Shown: positions 1-7,754, counted from the first letter of the stretch. The stretch is DNA of 49,482 nt from an uncultured Bacteroidales bacterium (GCA_947167075.1 CAMVGR010000015.1:1-49482), one strand, 5' to 3'. Program-made: numbers and translations. Notes: generated by a model from the sequence alone, not told the origin.

Positions 1-33
1 TGTGGTATGCCTGCGACCACTGAAAGTGTGATG

Positions 34-130
34 AGCACCGCTTTGATACGAATTAATACAGCGAATAGCTCCGCTGAATAAATCATATGTAGCGAGTCAG
101 CACCGCTGAAATAAATCAAATGCAGCAAAT
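34..130. repeat. three degenerate ~32-bp tandem units
   Basis: Three head-to-tail units at 34-66, 67-97 and 99-130 share AGCaCCGCT at the start, an AT-rich middle, and AGCgAaT at the end. They lie in the gene-poor left edge. The surrounding 1-340 stretch is AT-rich and holds no gene I can support; a box TGTCTTTGC on the minus strand at 314-322 resembles a Bacteroidota -7 element. The units diverge too much to call a CRISPR or a clean satellite. Confidence 0.4.
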
Positions 131-340
131 ACGCATGTGACGGCTCCCTTTCACATAAATAGGTTTATAAATATTCGCATGCGTTCCACTTTCATTTGTC
201 GTACATGCAGGTTGGCTATATTTCCATTAAAATGAACAACGATAGCGCTTTATTATTAGTCGTTTATTCCTCTATTCCATCTATTTCTTAGAGTGTATTT
301 AACCTGTTTGACGATGCAAAGACACGATGTTTTTCCAGTT

Positions 341-1195
341 TTATAGGTTGGGTACTAGCGAGAAAAGAAAATTTGACTCTATTGGGGAGGGAAGTGATTT
401 GTATTTCGTCCACAGGAACCGTGAGAATGACATTATAAGATACTGAGCCATGAGTTTTATATTCTCCTCCACATTGATGCCATTTGAAACCATAACACTT
501 CCCGCAAGCCCATGAATATACTGAGCCAAGTTTTTCATTCGCACACTTGGCAATGATAGTTTATCAGCATAAAGTTCTGTATATGAATATGAGCACTCTC
601 TTAATCTTTTTACCTCATAACTCTCCAAATCCTTGTATTTCCAGTTGTATTTTCCAATACCATTTTTGTTGCCATTAATTAAACCGTCAATAATTGTTTT
701 GTACGATTGATAAAGAGGCAAACGTCTTATAGAATCAATGCAATGCTGTTGTATCGCTTGCTTGTTCTTTTTTTCTTGTCGTACTAATTGCTTTCCGGTT
801 TCTTCGATACTTGGCCTTCCCTCTAGCTCTTCTAGCACCTTCATTTCTTCCTCAATACCATCGGCGACATAAAGATAGTGTCTTAATGCCCTTTCCTCTA
901 TATTCTCTGTTTCGTAAATCAGTATCAGTGTAGAGATATGGTCGGCGAATATCCTAAGAAATGAATTGGCAGACAATACATCAATGTGGGTTGAGATTGC
1001 GTTCTTAAACGTACCAAACATTGCATGGATATTCACACACCTATGAGCGATATATGACTCCATATTGTCTACGTTAAGCGTGGGATATGTGTTTCCCAAT
1101 GCTTCTATAATAAACACATTTTTAGAGAAGCAAATATTAAAAGCCTCTTCTGCTTTAATAATATCCGATTTCCAATCAATATTCTGATAATCCAT
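341..1195 (-). CDS. hypothetical all-helical protein, possibly DUF5677/HEPN-like
   Basis: The protein has 284 residues and I cannot assign it firmly. It looks wholly alpha-helical, without signal peptide or membrane segment. A charged, Lys/Glu-rich stretch lies near the middle. The N-terminal half carries RHCVNIH, an R-x5-H pattern reminiscent of HEPN domains, followed by a hydrophobic helix (SFLRIFADHISTLILIYE). The order of helices recalls DUF5677-type proteins, but this is only a resemblance. I chose the ATG at 1195 because GAGGA stands a few bases upstream; the frame also opens with an earlier TTG. It is the last gene of an AT-rich minus-strand run that starts with a restriction endonuclease and a methyltransferase, 45 bases after the membrane-protein gene. 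That context suggests a defence accessory role, which is inference. Confidence 0.6.
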   Translation of the reverse strand: MDYQNIDWKSDIIKAEEAFNICFSKNVFIIEALGNTYPTLNVDNMESYIAHRCVNIHAMFGTFKNAISTHIDVLSANSFLRIFADHISTLILIYETENIEERALRHYLYVADGIEEEMKVLEELEGRPSIEETGKQLVRQEKKNKQAIQQHCIDSIRRLPLYQSYKTIIDGLINGNKNGIGKYNWKYKDLESYEVKRLRECSYSYTELYADKLSLPSVRMKNLAQYIHGLAGSVMVSNGINVEENIKLMAQYLIMSFSRFLWTKYKSLPSPIESNFLFSLVPNL

Positions 1196-1240
1196 CTTTT
1201 CCTCAATCAAAGAACGTAATTTCGTTTATCGATACACAGT

Positions 1241-2581
1241 TTACTTATTCTCCAGTTTTACACTTGCATTTGATGGCAATGAGGTTTTTCCGTTGGTTGT
1301 TGAATTATTATCTGGTTTCTTGTCCGAATCTACCTTTCTTTTCTTATTAGTCCTTCTTTTCTTTCGTCGATGTTTTCCCTTATTAACACCTTCTTTTATC
1401 TCCACAGAGTCCTTTGGTGAATTGGCAAATTGGGATGTTAGTTGCAATAGAGATTTTATAAGAAATGTAAACACAAGTGGTAATGATGCTGATACCACAA
1501 AGACCCGTGCATCTTGAGCATTTTCATATTCAGGAAAAACAACAAAGAATTGGCAGTATCTTTCATCTGGACAATCAATAGATTTAACCTTGTTTGAAGA
1601 ATAGAATTCAAATCCATCGTATGTTATTGTGTCTGGCTGGAGAGTGGTTGCAACTAGATTCGTCGCTGTATTAAACGAAAAAGATATCGTATCGACAGCG
1701 ACATTCCAGATGTGCGAGATATCCACTTTAAGATTGCATTTCGAAATATCACATCGAGAAAAGAAATTCCTTTTAGGAGAAAAAATAGGGATGTGAACGT
1801 CTCTTATCCAGTACTTATCGCTGTGATTGTTCTCGATATAGCAATCCACAATCTGGTCACATTCATCAAAAGAAGAACAGCAAAAAGTCGGTATGTATTT
1901 ATTTACAGTAACGTTGTTTATTATTTGGAATAAAGAGTCTTTTGTTATTTTGCATAGTTCTAGTGCTGTGTCAAAACAAGTGAAATTACTATCTGGATAT
2001 GCAAAAATACTTAAATGATCTGGGGCGATATCAATTGTGTTGGACTTTGTATAAAGTTTTACCGACTGGAGCTCGTTAAGTCTCCACCGGGGGGTTGAAA
2101 TCCTATATTTAACATGTAAGAGTCTTTGAATATTCTTTATGTGCTCTTCATCAAACTCATTCAAATATTCTTTTGTGAAGTCACACTCATCATAATCCAA
2201 CGAGCATCTTGACTTTTTTATCAAATCGACAATACTACTACCAGACATTAGGGAATCAATAAAGTCAGGAACGAATATCCGAATGTGTGGCATTATAGGA
2301 TCTTCGGCTTCATACAAGACAGTCATTCTGCTTGTCGGTGTACTGTCGCCGCTCGCATTAGCAACATTTATGGATATTGGTAGTCTTCTGATTTTTATTA
2401 TAGACTTTGAGTAATCTATGTTTGAGATGTCACAAGATACGACAATATCCTCTACTTTTGTGATACTGACATAGGCTATAATCAACACAAGAAATAACAC
2501 AATGTAGAAGAATAGTTTTGCAAGAAGCCAACACCCCCACCCTCTTTTGTGTTTTCCCATAATAACTTTGTTGCTTCTCAT
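1241..2581 (-). CDS. hypothetical two-pass membrane protein with basic tail
   Basis: The 446-residue product begins with a short basic segment, then a strong membrane helix (about residues 20-40, LLAKLFFYIVLFLVLIIAYV). A domain of roughly 330 residues with many cysteines follows, then a second hydrophobic segment (LPLVFTFLIKSLLQL) and a very basic, low-complexity tail rich in Lys and Arg. This predicts N-in/C-in topology with a large periplasmic domain that may hold disulfides. No family is recognised. The ATG at 2581 is preferred because AGGTG lies just upstream; the open frame extends back to a TTG at 2644. The gene sits 89 bases after the cytosine methyltransferase and before the helical protein, all on one strand and all AT-rich. 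It could be a membrane effector of the cluster or an unrelated passenger. Confidence 0.65.
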   Translation of the reverse strand: MRSNKVIMGKHKRGWGCWLLAKLFFYIVLFLVLIIAYVSITKVEDIVVSCDISNIDYSKSIIKIRRLPISINVANASGDSTPTSRMTVLYEAEDPIMPHIRIFVPDFIDSLMSGSSIVDLIKKSRCSLDYDECDFTKEYLNEFDEEHIKNIQRLLHVKYRISTPRWRLNELQSVKLYTKSNTIDIAPDHLSIFAYPDSNFTCFDTALELCKITKDSLFQIINNVTVNKYIPTFCCSSFDECDQIVDCYIENNHSDKYWIRDVHIPIFSPKRNFFSRCDISKCNLKVDISHIWNVAVDTISFSFNTATNLVATTLQPDTITYDGFEFYSSNKVKSIDCPDERYCQFFVVFPEYENAQDARVFVVSASLPLVFTFLIKSLLQLTSQFANSPKDSVEIKEGVNKGKHRRKKRRTNKKRKVDSDKKPDNNSTTNGKTSLPSNASVKLENK

Positions 2582-2670
2582 ATGACACCTATAACTTTTT
2601 TTCGAAGAAACATTTATCACAAGAGTTATCGTATGAAAATTCAATCCCTTTTTTGCAGTTAAAGAGATTA

Positions 2671-4323
2671 TTAGAGTGACAATATTTTGTTAAGAGTTGT
2701 GTCCGTGAACGTGTGCCATATCTCTAACTCTATCGGCTTATAATCCGGGAAGAGTTGTTTCACAAACTCAATCTCAAACACCAAACGTAAGTCGTTGGGG
2801 TCGGCATCTGGATGCACCTCGTGCTTCGAGCCTACGCGTGCCACCTTGATATAGTATAAATCACGAATTCCCTTGCCTTTGCGATATGGCATAAAGTAGT
2901 ATAGGTGGTTCAATTCTACTGTTGAAGGAAACCTCTTACCGGTATAGTAAACATTAATTGAGCCATCGAGCAGTAGTTCGATGGTGTCATTTTTAACCAA
3001 TGATACAAGAAGATTCTTCTTTGGATCTAATCCATCAGACCTTTTGGTTATCTTGTTAGTAACAATCTCCTCGGGAAATTCTTTTGCAATCTCAAGAAAG
3101 TTGACTGGAACAACATCATTCTGAATGGAATATTTTTTGAGGGTAGGTCTATCGCCAAACATGTATTTGGCGAAAATCTTAACCGTCTCAACATTCACCG
3201 AGTTACCAAACTGTTTATAGGCTTGTGCTTCTATCACATCTGGCTGGAACGTATCGGGAAAACTCTGCAACCGGGCACACTCCCTCAGAGTGAGAAAACG
3301 TTTACGGCTACCCACAATAGATGTTTGGGTAATAGCCACCAATGCAGGGAAATAGGTGCCTGGTTTTACTCGAATACCTGATGGACGGAATTGCAAAATA
3401 TTATCCCACAAACTAGGATTTGGATATTGTCCGGCTTGCCATTCTAACTTTGCTTTTGCACCAAAGAAGAGTGGATGTTTTCTGGCACGAGGTAGCCAAT
3501 CGTCGAGAAAATCTTTATTGGCAAGATATAGTTGGTTATTCTTAAGAATGAAATTGACCTTCCATTTTGGATATTCTGACAAATTCTCTAAGGGATCAAG
3601 CGGTTTAAGATATTCACTCCAAACAGGGAAGCCCGGTAATTTATCTCCTTTAATGTTATGGATGAACTCATCCCATAGATTCAGCAACTCTATTTTATCA
3701 TCAGTAAGTCGGTAACGTTTAAGGTCTGAGATTTCCCTATCGTCCTGCATTATGTCATCAATACGGCATTTGGGCAGTTTGTTGTTATCAAAAACGAATT
3801 CGGGCAAGCCCCCAATATCCTTTCGGACACACATTATATAAACACGTTCACGATGCTGAGGGATACCAATGTAGTGAGGGCTAAAGATTACTGGTTCACA
3901 GAGAACATTATAACCAATAGCCACAAGGTGCTGGTGAATAACACGCCAAGTATTCCCTTCGTCATGAGATGCTAGATTACGGACATTTTCCAAAAGTGCA
4001 TATTTAGGGCGAGTTTGTTGCATAATTCGCTCCACATCAAAAAAGAGAGTGCCTTTGGTTTCATCTTGAAAACCTAAGCGTTTACCTGCTTTTGAAAAAG
4101 CCTGACAGGGAAATCCGGCACAGAGTACATCATATTCCGGAATACTGGTAGCATCTACCTTTGTAATATCTCTTTCCGGACGAATACCATAATTCGCTTC
4201 GTATGTTTTACGGCAATCTTCGTCTATGTCACAAGCGTACACACATTGTCCACCAAGTTGTGTCATGGCTTGATGAAAACCACCAATACCACAGAAGAGG
4301 TCTATGAACTTAAATTTCTTCAT
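2671..4323 (-). CDS. DNA (cytosine-5-)-methyltransferase, type II R-M
   Basis: This is a C5-cytosine methyltransferase that transfers a methyl group from S-adenosylmethionine to cytosine in a specific DNA site. Visible motifs are: motif I DLFCGIGGF (8-16), motif IV GFPCQAFS (70-77) with catalytic Cys73, motif VI ENV (112-114), motif VIII QHRER (156-160), a target-recognition stretch of roughly 180 residues, motif IX-like LTLRECARLQSFPD (344-357), and motif X QFGNSVNVETV (371-381). The protein has 550 residues, well beyond HhaI-sized enzymes. About 160 residues after motif X have no obvious match and may bind DNA or the partner nuclease. Its start abuts the stop of the upstream nuclease gene (TAAATG), as expected for a co-transcribed restriction-modification pair. 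Function is confident; the recognition site cannot be read from sequence. Confidence 0.95.
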   Translation of the reverse strand: MKKFKFIDLFCGIGGFHQAMTQLGGQCVYACDIDEDCRKTYEANYGIRPERDITKVDATSIPEYDVLCAGFPCQAFSKAGKRLGFQDETKGTLFFDVERIMQQTRPKYALLENVRNLASHDEGNTWRVIHQHLVAIGYNVLCEPVIFSPHYIGIPQHRERVYIMCVRKDIGGLPEFVFDNNKLPKCRIDDIMQDDREISDLKRYRLTDDKIELLNLWDEFIHNIKGDKLPGFPVWSEYLKPLDPLENLSEYPKWKVNFILKNNQLYLANKDFLDDWLPRARKHPLFFGAKAKLEWQAGQYPNPSLWDNILQFRPSGIRVKPGTYFPALVAITQTSIVGSRKRFLTLRECARLQSFPDTFQPDVIEAQAYKQFGNSVNVETVKIFAKYMFGDRPTLKKYSIQNDVVPVNFLEIAKEFPEEIVTNKITKRSDGLDPKKNLLVSLVKNDTIELLLDGSINVYYTGKRFPSTVELNHLYYFMPYRKGKGIRDLYYIKVARVGSKHEVHPDADPNDLRLVFEIEFVKQLFPDYKPIELEIWHTFTDTTLNKILSL

Positions 4324-5538
4324 TTAGTTTTGGTAGTTATATCTGAAAACAACAAATCTATCGATATCTTTTTTCTTAATCATAAATTTAGGATTTCGTT
4401 TTGCTCCATCGGGTTGATGCCCTTGATTGAACTCGGTAAGAGCCTCACGATAGTTGATACGGTTAAGTTCAAGAATGGTCATCTTCATAAACTTAACACC
4501 TGTTTTTAATCTCGTAGCATAGGAAAGATCATCCTTTTTCATGTAGCGATTGTAAGCGCGGACTTCTTTATAGTCGTTATTCTCTGAGTCCTTCTTTGTC
4601 TCATGTTCGTAGATGATGTACCAGAACCTTCCAAACTTATTGATACATTCAATGAATGCAGTTTGGTCATTGCCAGGCGCTTCTTTTGCATTTATATCAC
4701 TTGCCTTAAGATCACCATAGAATTGACTCTTCTTAAACCACACATCAAAATCAAATACATCATCACTCTTACTCTTGTTAGATTGACCTGTATAAATGAT
4801 ATAGGGAGCGGTTTTATTATCAATAGTAAATTGATTGAACTTGTACTCTAAGAACCACCCCGGCCATTCTGTTTGTCTCCATTCTGGCCACTTTGCACTC
4901 TGCATTATTTTAATGGTAGGCAATACCTCAAGCCACTGTCCAAAAGAGAACCCTTGGTTAAATTGTTCAAATAGGGTAAAGAGAATACTTTGACCTGTTT
5001 CTTTTCCACTAAGATAACTGGCAAGTTTATTTCCCCGAATGGCATAGATATGATTTCCAAACATATCTTCTTTATGGAATACACCATTAGTAAGGGCTTG
5101 ATAGAGGTCGTTAATGTAAATATGAGCAGAAGAATTGTGAACTTTCTTCTTCAGATAGGTGTCCTTTGCAAAGTCTACAAAGACAACAACGCCTTTGTAG
5201 TGGTACACACCAATGAAGCGGATGTCATATTGCAGTTTTCCATTCTTCGCATTTTGACAGAATTCTTTGTACCAAAAAGGTAACTGTACACGCTTCTTGA
5301 AAATAGGATGTTGTCCATTACCACCAAGATATGAAACGGCACGATGAAGCAAAATGTATTGCTTATTGTTTGCACTATAGACAAAAACTTTATGACCGAG
5401 GATTTCCTGTATTGAACAATTCTTTTCACCAAGGAAACGAATCAAATATTCCTCTTGTTCTTTAGGAAGAAGGACCTGGTCTGGTGCAATGTCCAAACTT
5501 AAATCAGGCCGAATTTGTTCACTTTCAAGATTGCTCAT
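4324..5538 (-). CDS. putative type II restriction endonuclease
   Basis: The 404-residue protein is encoded immediately upstream of the methyltransferase with no gap, the usual place for a cognate endonuclease. No signal peptide or membrane segment is present. A plausible PD-(D/E)xK-type catalytic patch is seen at residues 263-278 (FDFDVW...FYGDLK): Asp263 or Asp265, then Asp276-Leu-Lys278. A conserved-looking QTAFIECINK follows at 292-301. Family-level similarity to a named enzyme was not recognised, so the nuclease call rests on gene order plus this motif. It would cut DNA lacking the methylation made by the neighbour. An alternative is a specificity or accessory protein of the R-M system. 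Base composition is AT-rich like the rest of the cluster, consistent with horizontal acquisition. Confidence 0.7.
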   Translation of the reverse strand: MSNLESEQIRPDLSLDIAPDQVLLPKEQEEYLIRFLGEKNCSIQEILGHKVFVYSANNKQYILLHRAVSYLGGNGQHPIFKKRVQLPFWYKEFCQNAKNGKLQYDIRFIGVYHYKGVVVFVDFAKDTYLKKKVHNSSAHIYINDLYQALTNGVFHKEDMFGNHIYAIRGNKLASYLSGKETGQSILFTLFEQFNQGFSFGQWLEVLPTIKIMQSAKWPEWRQTEWPGWFLEYKFNQFTIDNKTAPYIIYTGQSNKSKSDDVFDFDVWFKKSQFYGDLKASDINAKEAPGNDQTAFIECINKFGRFWYIIYEHETKKDSENNDYKEVRAYNRYMKKDDLSYATRLKTGVKFMKMTILELNRINYREALTEFNQGHQPDGAKRNPKFMIKKKDIDRFVVFRYNYQN

Positions 5539-5557
5539 ATTTTGTATTACTTTCCAT

Positions 5558-5647
5558 TCAAATTAAGGCAACACATGCAGCGTCCAAAGGTAGACCAATA
5601 CCTATCGCTGCATTTTCGCGTTGCCTATGTGTCTGTTCTGTCCGCAT
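5558..5647 (-). CDS. possible 29-residue small ORF
   Basis: A short frame, ATG to TGA, lies between the small acidic-protein gene and the nuclease gene. Its start is preceded by the same 17-bp sequence (5657-5673) that precedes the acidic-protein start (5971-5987), with ATG about ten bases after it in both cases. That duplicated initiation region is the only support. The peptide has no recognised domain. It may instead be a relic of a longer gene whose body was replaced by the restriction-modification cluster. Confidence 0.25.
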   Translation of the reverse strand: MRTEQTHRQRENAAIGIGLPLDAACVALI

Positions 5648-5656
5648 AACGTTTTC

Positions 5657-5673
5657 TGGTCTTTTATGGATTT
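5657..5673 (-). repeat. 17-bp direct repeat, copy 1 (initiation region)
   Basis: TGGTCTTTTATGGATTT on the plus strand, identical to 5971-5987. On the coding (minus) strand each copy reads AAATCCATAAAAGACCA and ends roughly ten bases before an ATG. The pair brackets the 92-codon acidic-protein gene. Confidence 0.6.
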
Positions 5674-5685
5674 GCGGTTCTTAGC

Positions 5686-5964
5686 TCAATCGAGGAATAT
5701 CCAGCTGTTCGCTATATCGCTCGCACGGTCATTGTCGACCTCGGGGCCGTTCTCTCCTTCCCGGACGAGTTCCTCGATGGGATAAACCCCGTCGTCCTCG
5801 CTGCCGGAGATGTCCTCATCCAGTTCGGCACGGTACTCCATCCGATCTTTGTCCAGATAGACGTGCAGCTTGGGGTTGTCATAAGCGTCGGGAGCATCCA
5901 GGTACTCCTCCACCGCTTCGCAAATGTTGAGCTCAAGGTCTCTGATGTCATGAATTGTAGCCAT
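5686..5964 (-). CDS. small acidic hypothetical protein
   Basis: The 92-residue product is strongly acidic, with many Asp and Glu and few basic residues, and has no membrane segment or signal. It is GC-richer than the restriction cluster that follows it. I do not recognise a family. The gene has its own promoter and long leader, a near-copy of the one before the Fic gene 1,059 bp away, so the two genes are probably expressed alike. Small acidic proteins near mobile or defence genes can be DNA mimics or antitoxin-like partners, but nothing in the sequence proves this. Start choice is clear: the ATG at 5964 follows the 17-bp repeated initiation region. Confidence 0.6.
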   Translation of the reverse strand: MATIHDIRDLELNICEAVEEYLDAPDAYDNPKLHVYLDKDRMEYRAELDEDISGSEDDGVYPIEELVREGENGPEVDNDRASDIANSWIFLD

Positions 5965-5970
5965 AATGTT

Positions 5971-5987
5971 TGGTCTTTTATGGATTT
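5971..5987 (-). repeat. 17-bp direct repeat, copy 2 (initiation region)
   Basis: Identical to 5657-5673. It supplies the sequence directly upstream of the acidic-protein start codon. Confidence 0.6.
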
Positions 5988-6006
5988 ATTAAAAATACAA
6001 TTTAAG

Positions 6007-6115
6007 CAAAAACGCTTTATAGTATATCGTTATATTCTCTTTATTCTATTCTGTTTCTTATTTTTACTGTTGTTTTTATTATTGGTTTTTTATTTGTTTC
6101 GTGCTGCAAAGATAC
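6007..6115 (-). promoter_or_regulatory. duplicated promoter and A-rich 5' leader, copy 1
   Basis: A 109-bp segment matching 7066-7174 with four mismatches. On the minus strand it opens with TATCTTTGC (6106-6114), the Bacteroidota -7 type box, and continues as a purine- and A-rich, unstructured leader. It ends about 40 bases before the acidic-protein start. This indicates a long 5' untranslated region for that gene. Confidence 0.75.
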
Positions 6116-6162
6116 GGTTTTTTTTCTTAATCCAGGCTTGTTGTTAGTGCATCTGCCGTCAA

Positions 6163-7038
6163 TCAGTCTTCTTGTTCGTAGTAGTAGGAATAGTCGATGC
6201 CTTTCATGAAGAGTTCGCGGTCGTCGATGCGGTCGGTCAACGCTGTTTTCAGCAGACGGCGGATGTGTGCGCTGTCTGTGTGGCTTTCAATCATCGCATC
6301 GAGATATTCACGCTTGTCTATCTTGCTCCAATCGATGCACATCTTCAGACTCTTCTTGAATATCATATCAAGCCAGATACGCGTCGAGCGGCCATTGCCC
6401 TCCATAAAAGGATGCGCCGCATTCATTTCGACATATTTATCCACAATCTCGTCATACGTGGTTTCCGGCATCTGCTCTACGGTATTAAGGAAACTGTGCA
6501 GATGTTCTGCCAGACAGAACAGAGTATTCTCTTTGGCAATGGTATTGGTCCTGATTTTTCCAGCGAAGTCGTAAAGTCCACCAAAAAGGTAGGCGTGAAT
6601 CTGCTGGAGAGCCTTAACCGTACCCACGTCTTTGTCGGCCACCAGATTGCTTTCCCAGAGGGTATAGGCTTTCTTTCGGCTTTGGCCGTCAATAGTATTG
6701 TCGCTGTAGGTAAACCAGTCAAGGAAGGCGTTGGCACGATTGTTAGGGTAGTGCTTGGCCAATGTCTGCACGCAACTGGCATCGAGAGCATCGGCGGCTC
6801 GCTGCTTGCCGTCAGGGGCTTCAAATTTGAACTGGTTAGTGACACTCACCAGTTGAATCCCTTCCTTTGACATCTTGGCCTTCAGATACTTCCAGTAGTT
6901 TCTGCTTTTTGTATAGTCATCCTCTTCGTTTATAGCACGCACGATGTCGGTGGCAGCGAACCACCATTTGCCGTTCTCTTCGTCCCAAACGGCACGGACC
7001 TGGCGGTCTTTAAAGAATCGGATGGATTTTTTGTTCAT
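6163..7038 (-). CDS. BRO-N / Fic domain protein (putative AMPylase)
   Basis: The 291-residue product joins a BRO-family N-terminal domain (about 5-110, with VRAVWDEENGKWWFAATDIV) to a Fic domain. The Fic active-site motif HPFMEGNGRSTR is complete at 209-220, including the catalytic His and both Arg, so nucleotidyl transfer (AMPylation) from ATP to a protein hydroxyl is the expected reaction. BRO-N domains bind nucleic acid in phage and viral proteins. I see no inhibitory S/T-x3-E-G/N motif in this protein and no obvious antitoxin beside it. The ATG at 7038 is chosen because AGGAAAG lies upstream; the frame also opens at a TTG at 7068. The gene has the second copy of the duplicated promoter/leader. 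It is likely an accessory or toxin-like gene of mobile origin. Confidence 0.9.
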   Translation of the reverse strand: MNKKSIRFFKDRQVRAVWDEENGKWWFAATDIVRAINEEDDYTKSRNYWKYLKAKMSKEGIQLVSVTNQFKFEAPDGKQRAADALDASCVQTLAKHYPNNRANAFLDWFTYSDNTIDGQSRKKAYTLWESNLVADKDVGTVKALQQIHAYLFGGLYDFAGKIRTNTIAKENTLFCLAEHLHSFLNTVEQMPETTYDEIVDKYVEMNAAHPFMEGNGRSTRIWLDMIFKKSLKMCIDWSKIDKREYLDAMIESHTDSAHIRRLLKTALTDRIDDRELFMKGIDYSYYYEQED

Positions 7039-7065
7039 TATAAGTGCTTTCCTATGAATTGTAGA

Positions 7066-7174
7066 CAAAAACGCTTTATAGTATGTCGTTATATTCTCTT
7101 TATTCTATTCTGTTTCTTGCTTTTACTGTTGTTTTTATTATTAGTTTTTTATTTGTTTCGTGCTGCAAAGATAC
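7066..7174 (-). promoter_or_regulatory. duplicated promoter and A-rich 5' leader, copy 2
   Basis: Near-identical to 6007-6115. On the minus strand TATCTTTGC is at 7165-7173, and the leader runs to within about 30 bases of the Fic start codon. The two copies bracket the Fic gene as direct repeats. Confidence 0.75.
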
Positions 7175-7207
7175 TTTTTTTCTTCGATACTCTCGTTCTC
7201 ATTCGTT

Positions 7208-7426
7208 TCAGATTCTTCGGTGGGTAACATATAGTCTGAGGCTCGATTTCGAGATATGACGCTGTTGCCTATCTGCAACTGGCATTTTCAACTGCTTACA
7301 ATTTGTAAGCAGTTCATCGGCACCTTCCCCTTTCAGGCGTTTCTTGAGTACCGCCCAGTAGGTACTCGCTTGGCGAGGTGTGGGTTGATCGGTCAATACC
7401 CGCACCACATCGACAATAGAAGAATA
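7208..7426 (-). pseudogene. BRO-N domain gene remnant
   Basis: A continuous frame without a proper start reads YSSIVDVVRVLTD, then QASTYWAVLKKRLK, then LLTNCKQLKMPVADRQQ. This is the order seen in the middle of BRO-N domains of phage antirepressor-like proteins. A TGA lies directly upstream in frame (7427-7429), so the usual N-terminal strand (xxRxVWD) is missing. After about 50 residues the sequence departs from the family and stops. It is a decayed relative of the BRO-N part of the neighbouring Fic protein, though not a copy of it. Confidence 0.65.
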
Positions 7427-7443
7427 TCACCTTGTTTCGAGTT

Positions 7444-7452
7444 GCAAATATA
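7444..7452 (-). promoter_or_regulatory. -7 promoter box for the BRO-N remnant
   Basis: TATATTTGC on the minus strand, about 20 bases upstream of the surviving BRO-N frame. It matches the TAnnTTTGC pattern. It suggests the decayed locus once had, and may still have, transcription. Confidence 0.5.
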
Positions 7453-7704
7453 CGCACTTTTTTTATATCAATACACAAAATGATAAGTTTCGTTATAAAA
7501 ATACAGAAAATCAATAAATTAGTCGTAAAATATATCTGCTAAAAGCTGCTAAAAAAGTACTTCCTTCTCTCTATTTATAACTAGAGAAATCTATTTTTAA
7601 ATAGTTTCCGACCTATAGGTCAATTTTGGGGCTCATTTTTCTACCCGGTGTTGCACTTGTAACTGGAATTTAGGGTTCTTGGGGGTAAATAAAATAAACA
7701 TGAA
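7453..7704. other. AT-rich intergenic spacer
   Basis: No supportable gene. It contains a perfect 12-bp palindrome GACCTATAGGTC at 7610-7621 and short inverted repeats around 7570-7605. It separates the accessory block from the decarboxylase operon. Confidence 0.5.
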
Positions 7705-7730
7705 GAGGGCATCCTTTGGCGGATGCCCTC
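7705..7730 (-). terminator. intrinsic terminator of the decarboxylase operon
   Basis: A perfect 10-bp stem GAGGGCATCC/GGATGCCCTC with a 6-base loop. On the minus strand it is followed by a T-rich tract (TTCATGTTTATTTTATTT). It lies 25 bases past the stop of the beta-subunit gene. Confidence 0.85.
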
Positions 7731-7754
7731 CACTGATTTATGCTTGCCTCTCCA

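Noticed and set aside
1..86. Open minus-strand frame running off the left edge (ATG at 86, hydrophobic)
   Set aside because: Only 28 codons are visible, they lie within the degenerate tandem units, and no ribosome site or family match supports a gene.
6172..6870. Long plus-strand frame of 232 codons opposite the Fic gene
   Set aside because: It is antisense to a clear BRO-N/Fic coding sequence with intact motifs, so it is a shadow frame.
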